This document shows positions 55,180-64,000 of a DNA stretch of 64,000 nt, piece after piece (position 1 is the stretch's first letter; every line of letters starts with the position of its first letter). The stretch comes from Eubacterium_U album (GTDB lineage: Bacteria; Bacillota; Clostridia; Lachnospirales; Lachnospiraceae): the NCBI RefSeq assembly GCF_025336545.1, contig NZ_JAODBU010000008.1, forward strand, positions 124,001 through 188,000, read 5' to 3'. The notes below the pieces were generated by a model. It was given only the letters and a program-made list of their open reading frames with translations. It ran no database searches and was not told the DNA's origin. Made by a program: the position numbers and the translations under genes.

Positions 55180-55407
55180 AATATTTATTATAAATTTTAG
55201 AATTTAAACAATGTAAATATTCACACATTTAGTATCGTGATTTTATAATTTAAACTACTGCATCTTAAAATGTTAAAATTTAGTTAAATTTGCTTAAAAT
55301 ATTATTTAATTATGTACACTAAAAATTTATTGTGATAAAATCTTACATTAGCAAGTTATTGTTTGATACCTTTATTTGTACTTGGAGAGATGAATGGAGG
55401 TATTTAT
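55180..55407 (+). other. AT-rich intergenic region before radC
   Basis: This 228-base stretch has no supported gene, RNA or clear terminator. A weak promoter pattern, TGTACA (55313-55318) with 17 bases to TAAAAT (55336-55341), could drive radC-mre. I see nothing else in it. Confidence 0.5.
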
Positions 55408-56091
55408 ATGAACAAAATTGCTGACATGCCTGTTAATGAAAGACCTTATGAAAAATGCATTAAAAAAGGTCCGGCCTTTTTAAGTGATGAAGAATTATTA
55501 GCAGTTATTCTAAGAACAGGAAACAGAGAATTAAATTCTATGGAACTGGCAAGAACAATAATAACAAAAGAAAATAAGACAGATATTTTATCAATTATGC
55601 ATTATACATTTGAAGAATTGACAAGCTTTAAGGGAATTGGAACTGTAAAAGCAATTCAGATTATGTGTATAGGAGAACTTTCCAAAAGAATAGCATGTAC
55701 GAAAGCAATTCATAAGCTTGATTTTTCAAGACCTGACACAATTGCAAGATACTATATGGAAAGCATGCGCCATAAAGAAAAAGAAGAATTAGTCGTTGCA
55801 TATTTAGACACAAAATGTCAAATGATAAAAGATATGATGATAACATCAGGAACAATAAACCAGTCTCTATTTTCAATAAGGGAAATATTTGTTCAGGCAT
55901 TAAGACTTAATGCGGTTAATATCGTAATTGTACATAATCATCCAAGCGGGAACAGCGAACCTAGTAAAGATGATATTATTTCTACGAAAAAAATATATGA
56001 AGCCGGACAGTTAATTGGTATAACTGTTCTCGATCATATTATTATAGGAGACAAATCGTTTACCAGCTTAAATGCATTAGGAATTATATAA
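55408..56091 (+). CDS. radC: RadC-family JAB1/MPN-domain protein
   Basis: A 227-residue RadC: an N-terminal helix-hairpin-helix-like part (SDEELLAVILRTGNRELN, SFKGIGTVKAIQI) and a C-terminal JAB metalloprotease-like domain with H176-x-H178-P-S and D189 (HNHPSGNSEPSKDD). Once thought to be a repair protein; its true role is not known. I start at the ATG at 55408 after TGGAGG; the upstream TTG at 55363 is before that site. RadC next to mreB is a conserved arrangement. Confidence 0.94.
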   Translation: MNKIADMPVNERPYEKCIKKGPAFLSDEELLAVILRTGNRELNSMELARTIITKENKTDILSIMHYTFEELTSFKGIGTVKAIQIMCIGELSKRIACTKAIHKLDFSRPDTIARYYMESMRHKEKEELVVAYLDTKCQMIKDMMITSGTINQSLFSIREIFVQALRLNAVNIVIVHNHPSGNSEPSKDDIISTKKIYEAGQLIGITVLDHIIIGDKSFTSLNALGII

Positions 56092-56117
56092 ATCAAATTA
56101 ATTGGAAGGACAATAAA

Positions 56118-57149
56118 ATGAGTCAGAATGTTTATGGAATTGACATTGGAACAAGTAATTTAAAGATTTTCAATGGACAAACTAAAACTATAATAAATGA
56201 AAAAAATATAATAGCAATTCGAAATAAAAAGGACGTTTTTGCAATTGGAAATGGAGCTTTTGAAATGTATGAGAAAGCTCCTGATAATATTGTTGTAAGT
56301 TTTCCTATCAAGGATGGAGTAATTGCAGATATTAAAAACATGAAAAGTCTTATAGAAAAGATGTTTATTAAATTAAATTATCCTAAAATTGTAAGAGGTG
56401 GACGATTCTGCATTGCCGTTCCTTCTGATATAACTGAAGTTGAAAAAAGAGCTTTTTATGATGTTATTAACGACTCAAGTATTAAAGCAAAAGAAATAAA
56501 GATAGTAGAAAAACCTATTGCAGATGCAGTTGGTCTTGGTATTGATATTGACAGTGCTAAAGGAAACATGATTGTAAACATCGGTGCCGATACAACTGAA
56601 ATTACAGTTACATCACTTGGTGGAATTGTAATTAGCAGAATTGTAAAAATTGGCGGAAACAAACTTGACGAAATAATTTGTAATATTGTAAAAAGAAAAT
56701 ATAATATTATGATTGGCATGAAAACAGCAGAGCAAATAAAAATCAATCTTGCAAATGCAATTTATGATGAAGAATCAGATGATAATTATGAAATGTGTAA
56801 TGTATTTGGGAGAAACATTATTACAGGACTTCCTTGTGAAAGAACGGTTACATCTGATTTAATATATGAAGCAATAAAAGAAGTATTATCGTCTATTATT
56901 GATTCAATAAAACAGTTACTTGAACGTACACCACCTGAATTATCTTCTGATATAATTGACACCGGAATATATCTTACAGGTGGTTCAGCGCAGATTACAA
57001 ATTTAAGTAAACTAATAGAAATGGAAACAGATTTAAAGGTAAATGTTGTTAGAAACCCCGGTGAATCAGTTGTAAGAGGAATTTCAAAAATTATATCTGA
57101 TTCAAAATACAGAAAGTTGTTATATACACCAAGCGAAAATAAATACTAA
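56118..57149 (+). CDS. mreB: Rod shape-determining protein MreB (or Mbl)
   Basis: A 343-residue bacterial actin: IDIGTSNLKIF phosphate loop, SFPIKDGVIADI, the second phosphate loop IGADTTEITVTSLGG and the adenosine motif LTGGSAQITNL. It forms membrane filaments guiding the elongation machinery. The first protein of the mreBCD-mrdA shape set, with an AAGGACAATAAA spacer before the ATG. MreB and Mbl cannot be separated by eye; position supports MreB. Confidence 0.95.
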   Translation: MSQNVYGIDIGTSNLKIFNGQTKTIINEKNIIAIRNKKDVFAIGNGAFEMYEKAPDNIVVSFPIKDGVIADIKNMKSLIEKMFIKLNYPKIVRGGRFCIAVPSDITEVEKRAFYDVINDSSIKAKEIKIVEKPIADAVGLGIDIDSAKGNMIVNIGADTTEITVTSLGGIVISRIVKIGGNKLDEIICNIVKRKYNIMIGMKTAEQIKINLANAIYDEESDDNYEMCNVFGRNIITGLPCERTVTSDLIYEAIKEVLSSIIDSIKQLLERTPPELSSDIIDTGIYLTGGSAQITNLSKLIEMETDLKVNVVRNPGESVVRGISKIISDSKYRKLLYTPSENKY

Positions 57150-57166
57150 GAGGTAGGTAAAAAGAA

Positions 57167-58015
57167 ATGAAAAGACCTTCTAAGTTTATAAATATAAATA
57201 CAAAAGTTTTAATATTTGTTCTAACTGTATTTTGCGTGTTTAGCATAATTTTGTCATCTATATTTTCAAATTATTCTAAACCTGCAAAAATAGTTTCCGG
57301 TGCAATTGTTGTTCCTCTTCAGGATGGAATGAATGGCATTGGTAAATGGTTTACTAATAAAGCAGATTACTTTAATTCAGTAAAAAAACTTACAAAGAAA
57401 AATAAAGAATTAGAAAGTCAGGTTAACGAATTAACAGAAGAAAACAGTTTGTTAGCTCAAAATAAATATGAACTTGAAAGACTTCGTGATTTATATCAGT
57501 TAGATCAGGACTATTCAAGTTACGAAAAAATTGCAGCCAATGTAATTGGAAAAGACTCCGGAAACTGGTTTGATATCTTTACAATTAATAAAGGTTCAAA
57601 AGACGGAATAAAAAAAGATATGAATGTAATAAGCGGTGGTGGACTTGTTGGAATTGTTACTGACGTCGGTAAAGATTATGCAAAAGTTAGAGCTATAATT
57701 GATGATGAAAGTAGTGTAAGTGTTTCGTTTGCCAACACAAGTGATACCGGAATTGTAAGTGGAGATTTAAAGCTTATGGATGATGGTGTTATGAATGTAA
57801 CAGAAGTACTAAAAGATGCTAAGGTTACAGAAGGCGATATGGTAGTCACATCAAAAATATCAGACAAATTTGTTCCGGGAATATTAGTCGGTTATGTAAC
57901 AAATATTAAATTAGATTCGAGTGAATTGACACAGTCAGGACAAATAATTCCTGTTGTAGATTTTAAACATATAGACGAAGTATTGGTAATTACTCAGTTA
58001 AAGGATGATATGTAA
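57167..58015 (+). CDS. mreC: Rod shape-determining protein MreC
   Basis: A 282-residue protein with one membrane segment (residues 13-33), a coiled coil at about 65-105 (VKKLTKKNKELESQVNELTE) and a C-terminal beta-barrel region with VIGKDSGNWFDIFTINKGSKDGI. It scaffolds the elongasome outside the membrane and activates PBP2/RodA. It is 17 bases after mreB and 12 before mreD. Confidence 0.95.
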   Translation: MKRPSKFININTKVLIFVLTVFCVFSIILSSIFSNYSKPAKIVSGAIVVPLQDGMNGIGKWFTNKADYFNSVKKLTKKNKELESQVNELTEENSLLAQNKYELERLRDLYQLDQDYSSYEKIAANVIGKDSGNWFDIFTINKGSKDGIKKDMNVISGGGLVGIVTDVGKDYAKVRAIIDDESSVSVSFANTSDTGIVSGDLKLMDDGVMNVTEVLKDAKVTEGDMVVTSKISDKFVPGILVGYVTNIKLDSSELTQSGQIIPVVDFKHIDEVLVITQLKDDM

Positions 58016-58027
58016 AGGAGAAAAAGC

Positions 58028-58561
58028 ATGAAAGAGAAAATAAGAAATTTCATAATATTTGCGGCAGTGATTCTCGTTGCCTTTTTGCTACAAAACGCAT
58101 TTTCTCTTGCATTGCCTCAGGAAGTCTCTACACCTAATCTTCTTCTGATAGTTGTATGTTTTTTTGGACTTATGTGTGGAAGCAACAAAGGAATAGCCAT
58201 TGGATTTGCATGTGGTTTACTTGTTGATGTTTTCTATGGTGACGTAATAGGATTTAACGCTTTAATTTACATGTATTGCGGATTATTTAGTGGAATCTTT
58301 AGAAGATGGTTTTATAGTGAAATCATTATTATGCCATTGCTTTTAGTTTTTATAAATGATTTTATGTTTAACACAGTTTACTATGGATTCAGATTGCTTT
58401 TAAGAAATAAGTTAGACTATCCATATTATTTTGAAAAGATAATTTTACCTGAAATGATAATTACAACATTTTGTGCTTTAATTGTATATAAATTGTTTTA
58501 TTTATTAAATGAAAAGGTAATTTCTAAAGAACAAAGGAGTGCATTAAGTTTTGATAAGTGA
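58028..58561 (+). CDS. mreD: Rod shape-determining protein MreD
   Basis: A 177-residue membrane protein with about five hydrophobic segments and the MreD-like features LLIVVCFFGLMCGSNKGIAIGFACGLLVDVFYG. It is poorly conserved, so position supports the call. Its last 11 bases overlap the start of mrdA. Confidence 0.9.
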   Translation: MKEKIRNFIIFAAVILVAFLLQNAFSLALPQEVSTPNLLLIVVCFFGLMCGSNKGIAIGFACGLLVDVFYGDVIGFNALIYMYCGLFSGIFRRWFYSEIIIMPLLLVFINDFMFNTVYYGFRLLLRNKLDYPYYFEKIILPEMIITTFCALIVYKLFYLLNEKVISKEQRSALSFDK

Positions 58562-61376
58562 TTTTTTCTACACGATTTATAACATAATAAAATCAAGAAT
58601 ATTTATTGTCGGTGCGGTATTAACAGTTCTTTTTGGAGTTGTTCTTTTTAGATTATTTGATTTACAGATAATTAACGAGAGTTACTATATGAATACTTAT
58701 GTACAGCAGGCTGAAAAGACGGTTTACACGCCAGGTACAAGAGGTAATATTTATGATACAAATGGTGAATTATTAGCTTATAATGAATTAAGCTATGCCG
58801 TTACATTTGAAGATAAAATTGACAGCTCCGATGAAAAAAACGGAATATTAAATGAAATTGTATATAATGCAATAACAATAATTGAAAAATATGGTGATAA
58901 AGTATCTTATGATTTCCCAATTGTAATTAACAGCGATGGCAATTATGAGTTTAATTTTACATCAGATGCATCAAGAACCTTATTTATGACTAATTTATTT
59001 GGTAAAAAGATGAAAAAAGGTAATGTTGACTATTCTAATGCCTCAGCTGCAGAAGTCATGGACTATTGTGTAAATTCCTTCTTTGATTTAGAGGGTGATT
59101 ACGATATGGAAATGACTTTAAAAATTATTGCAATAAGATATAACATATTCCAAAATTCATACCAGAAGTATGTTGCAACAACTATTGCAACAAATATTTC
59201 AAAAGAAACAATGACAGCGATTTATGAAAATGAAGCAATTCTTACAGGTGTATCAGTTGCTGAAACAACAATCAGAAGATATGTTGATAGTGAATATTTT
59301 GCTCCACTGATAGGATATACCGGTAAAATTTCCGAAAGCGAATTACAGGAATACAATGACAATGGTGGTGATTATATTTCTAGCGACTATGTTGGTAAAT
59401 CAGGTATTGAATCCGCTATGGAAGATACATTGCAGGGTGTACGTGGAGAAAAGAAAATATTCGTAGATTCTACAGGTAAAGTGTTAAGTACAGTTTCATC
59501 AACTGATTCTTCTGTTGGAAAAGATGTAACCTTAACAATTGATAAGAAATTACAGATTGCCACATATAAAATGCTTGAGAAAAAAATTGCTTCAGTCTTA
59601 ATTTCTCAGATTGTTAACAGGGATGTTTCAGATAAAGAACAGGAAGATTCCGATGTGCATCCTATTGCAGCAAAAACTGTATATTTTCAGTTAATAAATA
59701 ATAATGTTTTAAGCATAAAAGATTTAAAAAAGAAACGAACAAATAATGAAGCAAAAGTTTATACTAAATATTCTGATGCCCTAAAGGTTGTAAAGAGTCG
59801 ATTGAAGAAACAATTAGAATCTGATAAGGGCGAAGTATATAATGATTCATCAGACGAATATAAAGAGTATTATGATTATATTTTTGATGAATTAAAATCT
59901 GATAATGTATTAATTTCTTCATCTTTAGATAGTTCTGATGCAACTTATAAAAAATATATAGCTGGAGATATCAGTATTAATGAATTTATCAAATATGCTA
60001 TATCCAAAAGCTGGATTAATATATCAGCATTACAAATTGATAATCAATATATTACTTCAGATGAAACATATAAAGTAATAGTAAATTATATTTTAGATTT
60101 CATAGATAATAATGCATCATTTAGTAAATTAATATTCAAATATAAAATTAATGATGGAACAATAAACGGTTGTGAAATATGTATGTTATTATACGATCAG
60201 GGCGTATTAGAAAAAGACCGTGATTGGTATAACAAATTATCAACATACACATCAACGGAATCTTATAATTTTATTATTAGTCAGATTAAAAAATTAAATA
60301 TTACACCGGCACAGATTGCTTTGGATCCATGTTCAGGCTCTGTTGTTGTTACTAATCCAAATAACGGTAAAGTGTTAGCTATGGTAACTTATCCAAGTTA
60401 TGATAATAATATGCTTTCCGGTTCAGTAGACGCTGATTATTGGGCTAAACTTGTAGATGATTTATCTTCACCGCTTTATAACAGAGCTACTCAGGGGTTA
60501 TCAGCTCCGGGTTCAACATTTAAGATGGTAACTGCAATGACAGCATTGGAAAATAATACAATAACAAGATATAGAACTATCGTTGATAAAGGTGAGTTTG
60601 ATAAAATATCGCCACATCCAAAATGTTGGATATATCCTTCAGCACATGGTAGCTTGAATGTAATGCAGGCTATTGCTCAATCATGTAATGGATTTTTCTA
60701 TGAAGTAGGTTATGAATTGGGAACAACTTCATCAGGTAAATATGATAGTGCTACAGGACTTAAAAAACTTGAAGTATATGCGAAAGAATTAGGTTTAGAC
60801 ATGAAATCAGGTGTAGAAATAACAGAAAGCGACCCTAAATTTTCAACAGAATCAGCTGTCCATTCAGCCATTGGCCAGGGTAGTCATTCATATGCGCCTG
60901 TACAACTTGCAAGATATATATCCACATTAGCTAACGGTGGTAAAAATTACGAACTAACTTTAGTTGATAAAATAACTGATTCATCAGGAAATGTAATTAA
61001 GAAAAATAAAGCAAAATTATCAAATACTGTAAACGCATCAAGTGAAACATGGGATATTATTCATACCGGAATGCGAATGGTTATTACAGAAGGAACTATA
61101 GAAAAATCTTTCAAGGATACAGACATAGCGTTTGCCGGTAAAACAGGTACTGCTGAAGAAAATTCAAAAAGAAACGCACATTCATTGTTTGTAGCATATG
61201 CTCCATATAACAAACCTAAAGTGGCAATTTCAGCAGTTATTCCGTTTGGTAACTCTTCACATGATTCTGCTGAAGTAGCAAAGGACGTTGTAAGATATTA
61301 TCTTGGAGAATTAACGGATGATGATGTAAATAAAGATGTTGAAAGTTCTTCTTCAACAAGTGCCGTTAGAGATTAA
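58551..61376 (+). CDS. mrdA: Penicillin-binding protein 2 with a large insert
   Basis: A 941-residue class B transpeptidase for cell elongation. One membrane segment lies at about residues 17-40. The dimerisation region ends near LTIDKKLQIA. The catalytic motifs are S655-T-F-K658 (APGSTFKM), S711-C-N713 and K864-T-G866. Between residues about 347 and 585 lies a polar Asn/Ser/Lys-rich insert of about 240 residues not found in the shorter (about 630-residue) PBP2s. It starts at TTG 58551, inside the mreD end; no ATG or GTG start is available nearby in this frame. AAGGAG precedes it. RodA is encoded 1.2 kb downstream. Confidence 0.93.
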   Translation: MISDFFYTIYNIIKSRIFIVGAVLTVLFGVVLFRLFDLQIINESYYMNTYVQQAEKTVYTPGTRGNIYDTNGELLAYNELSYAVTFEDKIDSSDEKNGILNEIVYNAITIIEKYGDKVSYDFPIVINSDGNYEFNFTSDASRTLFMTNLFGKKMKKGNVDYSNASAAEVMDYCVNSFFDLEGDYDMEMTLKIIAIRYNIFQNSYQKYVATTIATNISKETMTAIYENEAILTGVSVAETTIRRYVDSEYFAPLIGYTGKISESELQEYNDNGGDYISSDYVGKSGIESAMEDTLQGVRGEKKIFVDSTGKVLSTVSSTDSSVGKDVTLTIDKKLQIATYKMLEKKIASVLISQIVNRDVSDKEQEDSDVHPIAAKTVYFQLINNNVLSIKDLKKKRTNNEAKVYTKYSDALKVVKSRLKKQLESDKGEVYNDSSDEYKEYYDYIFDELKSDNVLISSSLDSSDATYKKYIAGDISINEFIKYAISKSWINISALQIDNQYITSDETYKVIVNYILDFIDNNASFSKLIFKYKINDGTINGCEICMLLYDQGVLEKDRDWYNKLSTYTSTESYNFIISQIKKLNITPAQIALDPCSGSVVVTNPNNGKVLAMVTYPSYDNNMLSGSVDADYWAKLVDDLSSPLYNRATQGLSAPGSTFKMVTAMTALENNTITRYRTIVDKGEFDKISPHPKCWIYPSAHGSLNVMQAIAQSCNGFFYEVGYELGTTSSGKYDSATGLKKLEVYAKELGLDMKSGVEITESDPKFSTESAVHSAIGQGSHSYAPVQLARYISTLANGGKNYELTLVDKITDSSGNVIKKNKAKLSNTVNASSETWDIIHTGMRMVITEGTIEKSFKDTDIAFAGKTGTAEENSKRNAHSLFVAYAPYNKPKVAISAVIPFGNSSHDSAEVAKDVVRYYLGELTDDDVNKDVESSSSTSAVRD

Positions 61377-61510
61377 TTTAGTTAGAAAGCTAATATGGCT
61401 TTACTATATATAACAAAAGACTTCTTAATATACAAAAGAGTAATATATACAAAATATTACACTTAACATATGATTACTAAAATAAATATAAGTATATTGA
61501 GGAGGATTTT

Positions 61511-62308
61511 ATGGGAGAAGTAATAGTAATAACTTCCGGAAAAGGGGGAGTAGGCAAAACTACCGTTACTGCAAACCTGAGCGTTTCCCTTTCATTATTA
61601 GGGAAAAAAGTTATAGCTATAGACACAGATATAGGGCTTAGAAATCTGGATGTAGTAATGGGCTTAGAAAACAGCATTGTTTACAATATTGTTGATGTGA
61701 TTGAAGGGAACTGTCGCTTGAAGCAGGCTATAATAAGGGATAAAAGATTTAGAAATCTTTATTTGCTTCCAAGCGCTCAGAGCAAGGATAAGTCTTGCAT
61801 TAACCAATATCAGATGATTAATCTTACAAATGAATTAAAACAAAAGTTTGACTATGTATTAATTGATTGTCCAGCAGGAATTGAGCAGGGATTTAAAAAT
61901 GCTATTGCAGGTGCTACAAGAGCCATTATTGTGACTACTCCGGAAGTATCAGCAATTAGGGATGCTGACAGAGTGTCCTGTCTCTTAGATAAAGCAGGAC
62001 TATATCCTATCAATTTAATTGTAAATAAAATACGAAATGATTTAGTGAAAAAAGGCGATATGATGTCAACTGATGATGTCACAGAGATACTTAGTCTTGA
62101 TTTAATTGGCATGATTCATGATGATACAGATATTGTTATATCGACTAACAGAGGAGAACCTCTTGCAGGGGCAAATTCATATTCATCTAAAATTTTTATG
62201 AATATTGCTAAAAGAATAGATGGTGAAGAAGTACCAATGTTGAATCATAAGAATAGAAAATTTAATTTCTTTAAAAAGTATTTAACAGGAGGTTTTCAAA
62301 ATGTTTAG
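61511..62308 (+). CDS. minD: Septum site-determining ATPase MinD
   Basis: A 265-residue deviant Walker A ATPase (KGGVGKTT, residues 11-18) with DIGLRNLDVVMGLE and DCPAGIEQGF. The C-terminus ends in an amphipathic membrane-targeting stretch (KFNFFKKYLTGGF). It positions division with MinC and MinE. It has a strong AGGAGG site and overlaps minE by 8 bases. No minC gene precedes it in the 134-base gap after mrdA. Confidence 0.97.
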   Translation: MGEVIVITSGKGGVGKTTVTANLSVSLSLLGKKVIAIDTDIGLRNLDVVMGLENSIVYNIVDVIEGNCRLKQAIIRDKRFRNLYLLPSAQSKDKSCINQYQMINLTNELKQKFDYVLIDCPAGIEQGFKNAIAGATRAIIVTTPEVSAIRDADRVSCLLDKAGLYPINLIVNKIRNDLVKKGDMMSTDDVTEILSLDLIGMIHDDTDIVISTNRGEPLAGANSYSSKIFMNIAKRIDGEEVPMLNHKNRKFNFFKKYLTGGFQNV

Positions 62309-62555
62309 ACTAAATTATTTTAGATTCAGGAAAAGAAAACGTTCAGGAAAAATTGCTCATGACAGACTGAAAATTCTTTTAGTTTCTGACAGGGCGGGAT
62401 GTTCACCTGAAACAATGGAACTTATTAAAAATGATATTTTAAATGTTATTTCAAAATATGTTGAAATTGATAAAGAAAACTGTAAAATACAAATAGAAAA
62501 AGATAAAAAGCCTTATCTTTTTGCAAACATACCTATAAAAGAAGTTAAGGTTTAA
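62301..62555 (+). CDS. minE: Cell division topological specificity factor MinE
   Basis: An 84-residue MinE: IAHDRLKILLVSDRAGCSPE is the MinD-binding segment and the rest the dimerisation domain. It releases MinD from the membrane and gives the Min system its pole-to-pole behaviour. The N-terminus is short and basic (RFRKRKRSGK). An ACAGGAGG site inside the end of minD drives it. Confidence 0.95.
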   Translation: MFRLNYFRFRKRKRSGKIAHDRLKILLVSDRAGCSPETMELIKNDILNVISKYVEIDKENCKIQIEKDKKPYLFANIPIKEVKV

Positions 62556-62608
62556 TATATTTACTTAGTTATGCTCAAAGAAAATGGGCATTAGGAGGCA
62601 AAATATCA

Positions 62609-63769
62609 ATGGCAAGAAGAAAGAAAAAAACGCTGTCGAAATTAAAAGAATATAAATTTAGCAATATAAATTTTAGATTACTACTTTATGTAGTATGTCT
62701 GACTGTTATTGGAATACTTGCGATAGGTAGTGCTACTAGCGGTGGAACAGAACAGAAAAAACAGATTTTAGGATTTGTAATGGGAATTATTATTTTAATA
62801 ATTTTAAGTTTAGTAAGTTATAAATTTGTTTTTAAATTTTACTGGCTTGCATACATATTTAACTTGGTATTGCTTGTTTATGTTAAATTAAATGGAGATG
62901 TAAATAAAGGTGCAGGACGTTGGATTGATTTAAAGTTTATGCAGTTTCAGCCTTCGGAATTATCAAAGATAATTTTAATATTATTTTTAGCTGCTTATCT
63001 TTATAAGCATAGAAATACCATAAATACCTTTAGAACAATAGCTTCTACATGTGCATTAGCAGGATTACCAATAGCTCTCATAGTAGTTCAGCCGGATTTA
63101 TCAACAACAATAGTTATTTTTATTACATTTTGTGTTATAATGTTTTTATCTGGGATTAGTTACAAGATTGTAACAACTGTGTTAATTATTGCTATACCTT
63201 TAGCAAGTGTATTTGTTTACGTGGGGATAAACGATCCTAATAGCGGTATTTTACAAGGATATCAGTTAAAAAGAATTGTTGGTTTTTATAGCAAAGATTC
63301 AACTGACCCTGACATTATAGATACAAGACGACAGCAGGAGAACTCATTACTTGCAATTGGTTCCGGCGGTCTTACAGGAAAAGGCCTAAATAACAATACA
63401 GTAACCAGTGTAAAGAACGGTAACTTATTATCAGAAAGTCATACTGATTTTATATTTGCAATTATAGGTGAAGAACTGGGATTTGCAGGAAGTGCGGCAG
63501 TTGTTATCTTGTTGCTACTTATAGTTGTTGAATGTTTTCTAACGGGAGCCAGGGCGAAAGATTTAAGTGGAAAACTGTTTTGCTTTGGACTTGGATCGTT
63601 GATTGGATTCCAATCGCTTGTTAATTTGTCAGTAGCGACATGTATGTTGCCTAATACCGGCTTAACGTTACCATTCGTTAGTTATGGATTGTCATCCCTA
63701 ATCAGTATGTATATTGGTATTGGGATTGTAATAAATGTAGGATTACAGCGGAAAAAAGATTTATACTAG
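62609..63769 (+). CDS. rodA: SEDS peptidoglycan polymerase RodA/FtsW family
   Basis: A 386-residue membrane protein with about ten hydrophobic segments. SEDS signatures: RWIDLKFMQFQPSELSKI, VQPDLSTTIVI and SHTDFIFAIIGEELGF. It polymerises glycan strands with the PBP2 partner encoded upstream, so RodA is more likely than FtsW. The start follows TAGGAGG by about 10 bases. It is 13 bases upstream of mgsA. Confidence 0.95.
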   Translation: MARRKKKTLSKLKEYKFSNINFRLLLYVVCLTVIGILAIGSATSGGTEQKKQILGFVMGIIILIILSLVSYKFVFKFYWLAYIFNLVLLVYVKLNGDVNKGAGRWIDLKFMQFQPSELSKIILILFLAAYLYKHRNTINTFRTIASTCALAGLPIALIVVQPDLSTTIVIFITFCVIMFLSGISYKIVTTVLIIAIPLASVFVYVGINDPNSGILQGYQLKRIVGFYSKDSTDPDIIDTRRQQENSLLAIGSGGLTGKGLNNNTVTSVKNGNLLSESHTDFIFAIIGEELGFAGSAAVVILLLLIVVECFLTGARAKDLSGKLFCFGLGSLIGFQSLVNLSVATCMLPNTGLTLPFVSYGLSSLISMYIGIGIVINVGLQRKKDLY

Positions 63770-63782
63770 GAGGAGTAAATAT

Positions 63783-64000
63783 ATGAATATTGGTTTTATA
63801 GCACACGATTCAAAAAAACATTTAATGCAGAATTTCTGCATTGCGTACAGGGGTATTCTATCAAAGCATGAACTTTATGCGACAGGTACTACAGGCAGAT
63901 TAATAGAGGAAGCAGCTAATTTAAATGTTCATAAATTTTTAGCTGGACATTTAGGTGGTGAACAACAGATGTGTGCCATGATTGAGCAGAATCAGATGGA
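63783..64000 (+). CDS. mgsA: Methylglyoxal synthase, partial (5' end only)
   Basis: The first 72 codons of a gene running off the right edge. MNIGFIAHDSKKHLM, then YATGTTGRLIEEAA and LAGHLGGEQQMCAMIE match MgsA, which turns dihydroxyacetone phosphate into methylglyoxal when phosphate is scarce. Catalytic residues near the middle of the protein lie beyond the window or near its edge. AGGAGG at 63768-63773 overlaps the rodA stop, so the two are co-transcribed. Low codon-position doubt; identity is fairly sure from the N-terminal half. Confidence 0.9.
   Translation, partial: MNIGFIAHDSKKHLMQNFCIAYRGILSKHELYATGTTGRLIEEAANLNVHKFLAGHLGGEQQMCAMIEQNQM

Noticed and set aside
1..64000. Mobile elements, CRISPR arrays, tRNA or rRNA genes, prophage
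   Set aside because: No transposase or integrase genes, no regularly spaced repeats and no tRNA-like cloverleaf or rRNA sequence were seen in any gap; the only tandem repeat is the two-copy unit before alaS.

Overview
The window is AT-rich DNA (roughly one third G+C by eye). Its protein content and gene order point to a low-GC, Gram-positive, anaerobic Firmicute of the Clostridia, most likely the family Lachnospiraceae. The reasons are the pta-ackA-yceD-rpmF-plsX-acpP-rnc-smc-ftsY order, the ylxM-ffh-rpsP-khpA-rimM-trmD-rplS order, the miaB-mutS-mutL-miaA order, and the mreBCD-mrdA-minDE-rodA-mgsA order. Several sporulation-type genes are present (ylbJ, spoIVA, yqfC, yqfD, a spoVB-like flippase and a bofC-like gene). 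The genus assignment is inference. I support 63 protein genes, of which two run off the window ends (ylbJ on the left, mgsA on the right). There are no rRNA, tRNA, CRISPR, phage or insertion-sequence features. Every gene except ylbJ and tmcAL is on the + strand, and no gap without a gene exceeds 300 bases.

Layout. 1-4851: a partial ylbJ (minus) diverges from walJ, an ACT-domain gene and a UPF0210 gene; tmcAL (minus) converges on them across a pair of terminators. 5009-8153: acetate kinase pathway (pta-ackA), then yceD-rpmF behind a perfect consensus promoter. 8175-16089: plsX-acpP (fatty acid and phospholipid synthesis), then rnc-smc-ftsY and a catabolic-type threonine dehydratase. 16205-20484: the SRP, ribosome and tRNA modification block (ylxM-ffh, rpsP-khpA, rimM-trmD, rplS). 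20601-32210: rbgA-rnhB-yraN-pgeF, a PDZ/radical-SAM-like protein, der, then a membrane lipid block (plsY-gpsA-small alarmone synthetase-cls), a CobA-type adenosyltransferase and spoIVA. 32344-46040: alaS, rpsU, yqfC-yqfD-phoH-ybeY, a DUF3048 lipoprotein, cdd, a SpoVB-like flippase, a BofC-like protein, two FAD enzymes and an unrecognised 395-residue protein. 46060-55179: ynzC-like, 5-formyl-THF cyclo-ligase, miaB, mutS, mutL, miaA and a PLP enzyme. 55408-64000: radC, mreB-mreC-mreD, mrdA (PBP2), minD-minE, rodA and the start of mgsA, a cell-shape and division-site cluster.

Most of the window is conserved core genome. I did not find a clear undescribed multi-gene system. The points most worth a second look are: the unrecognised 395-residue protein at 44853; the alarmone synthetase packed inside a phospholipid synthesis run; a roughly 240-residue insert in PBP2; the absence of minC next to minDE; an 11-bp dyad overlapping the predicted alaS promoter with two tandem 22-bp repeats just upstream; and an inverted repeat that is both a terminator-like stem and the -35 element of the ylxM-ffh promoter.
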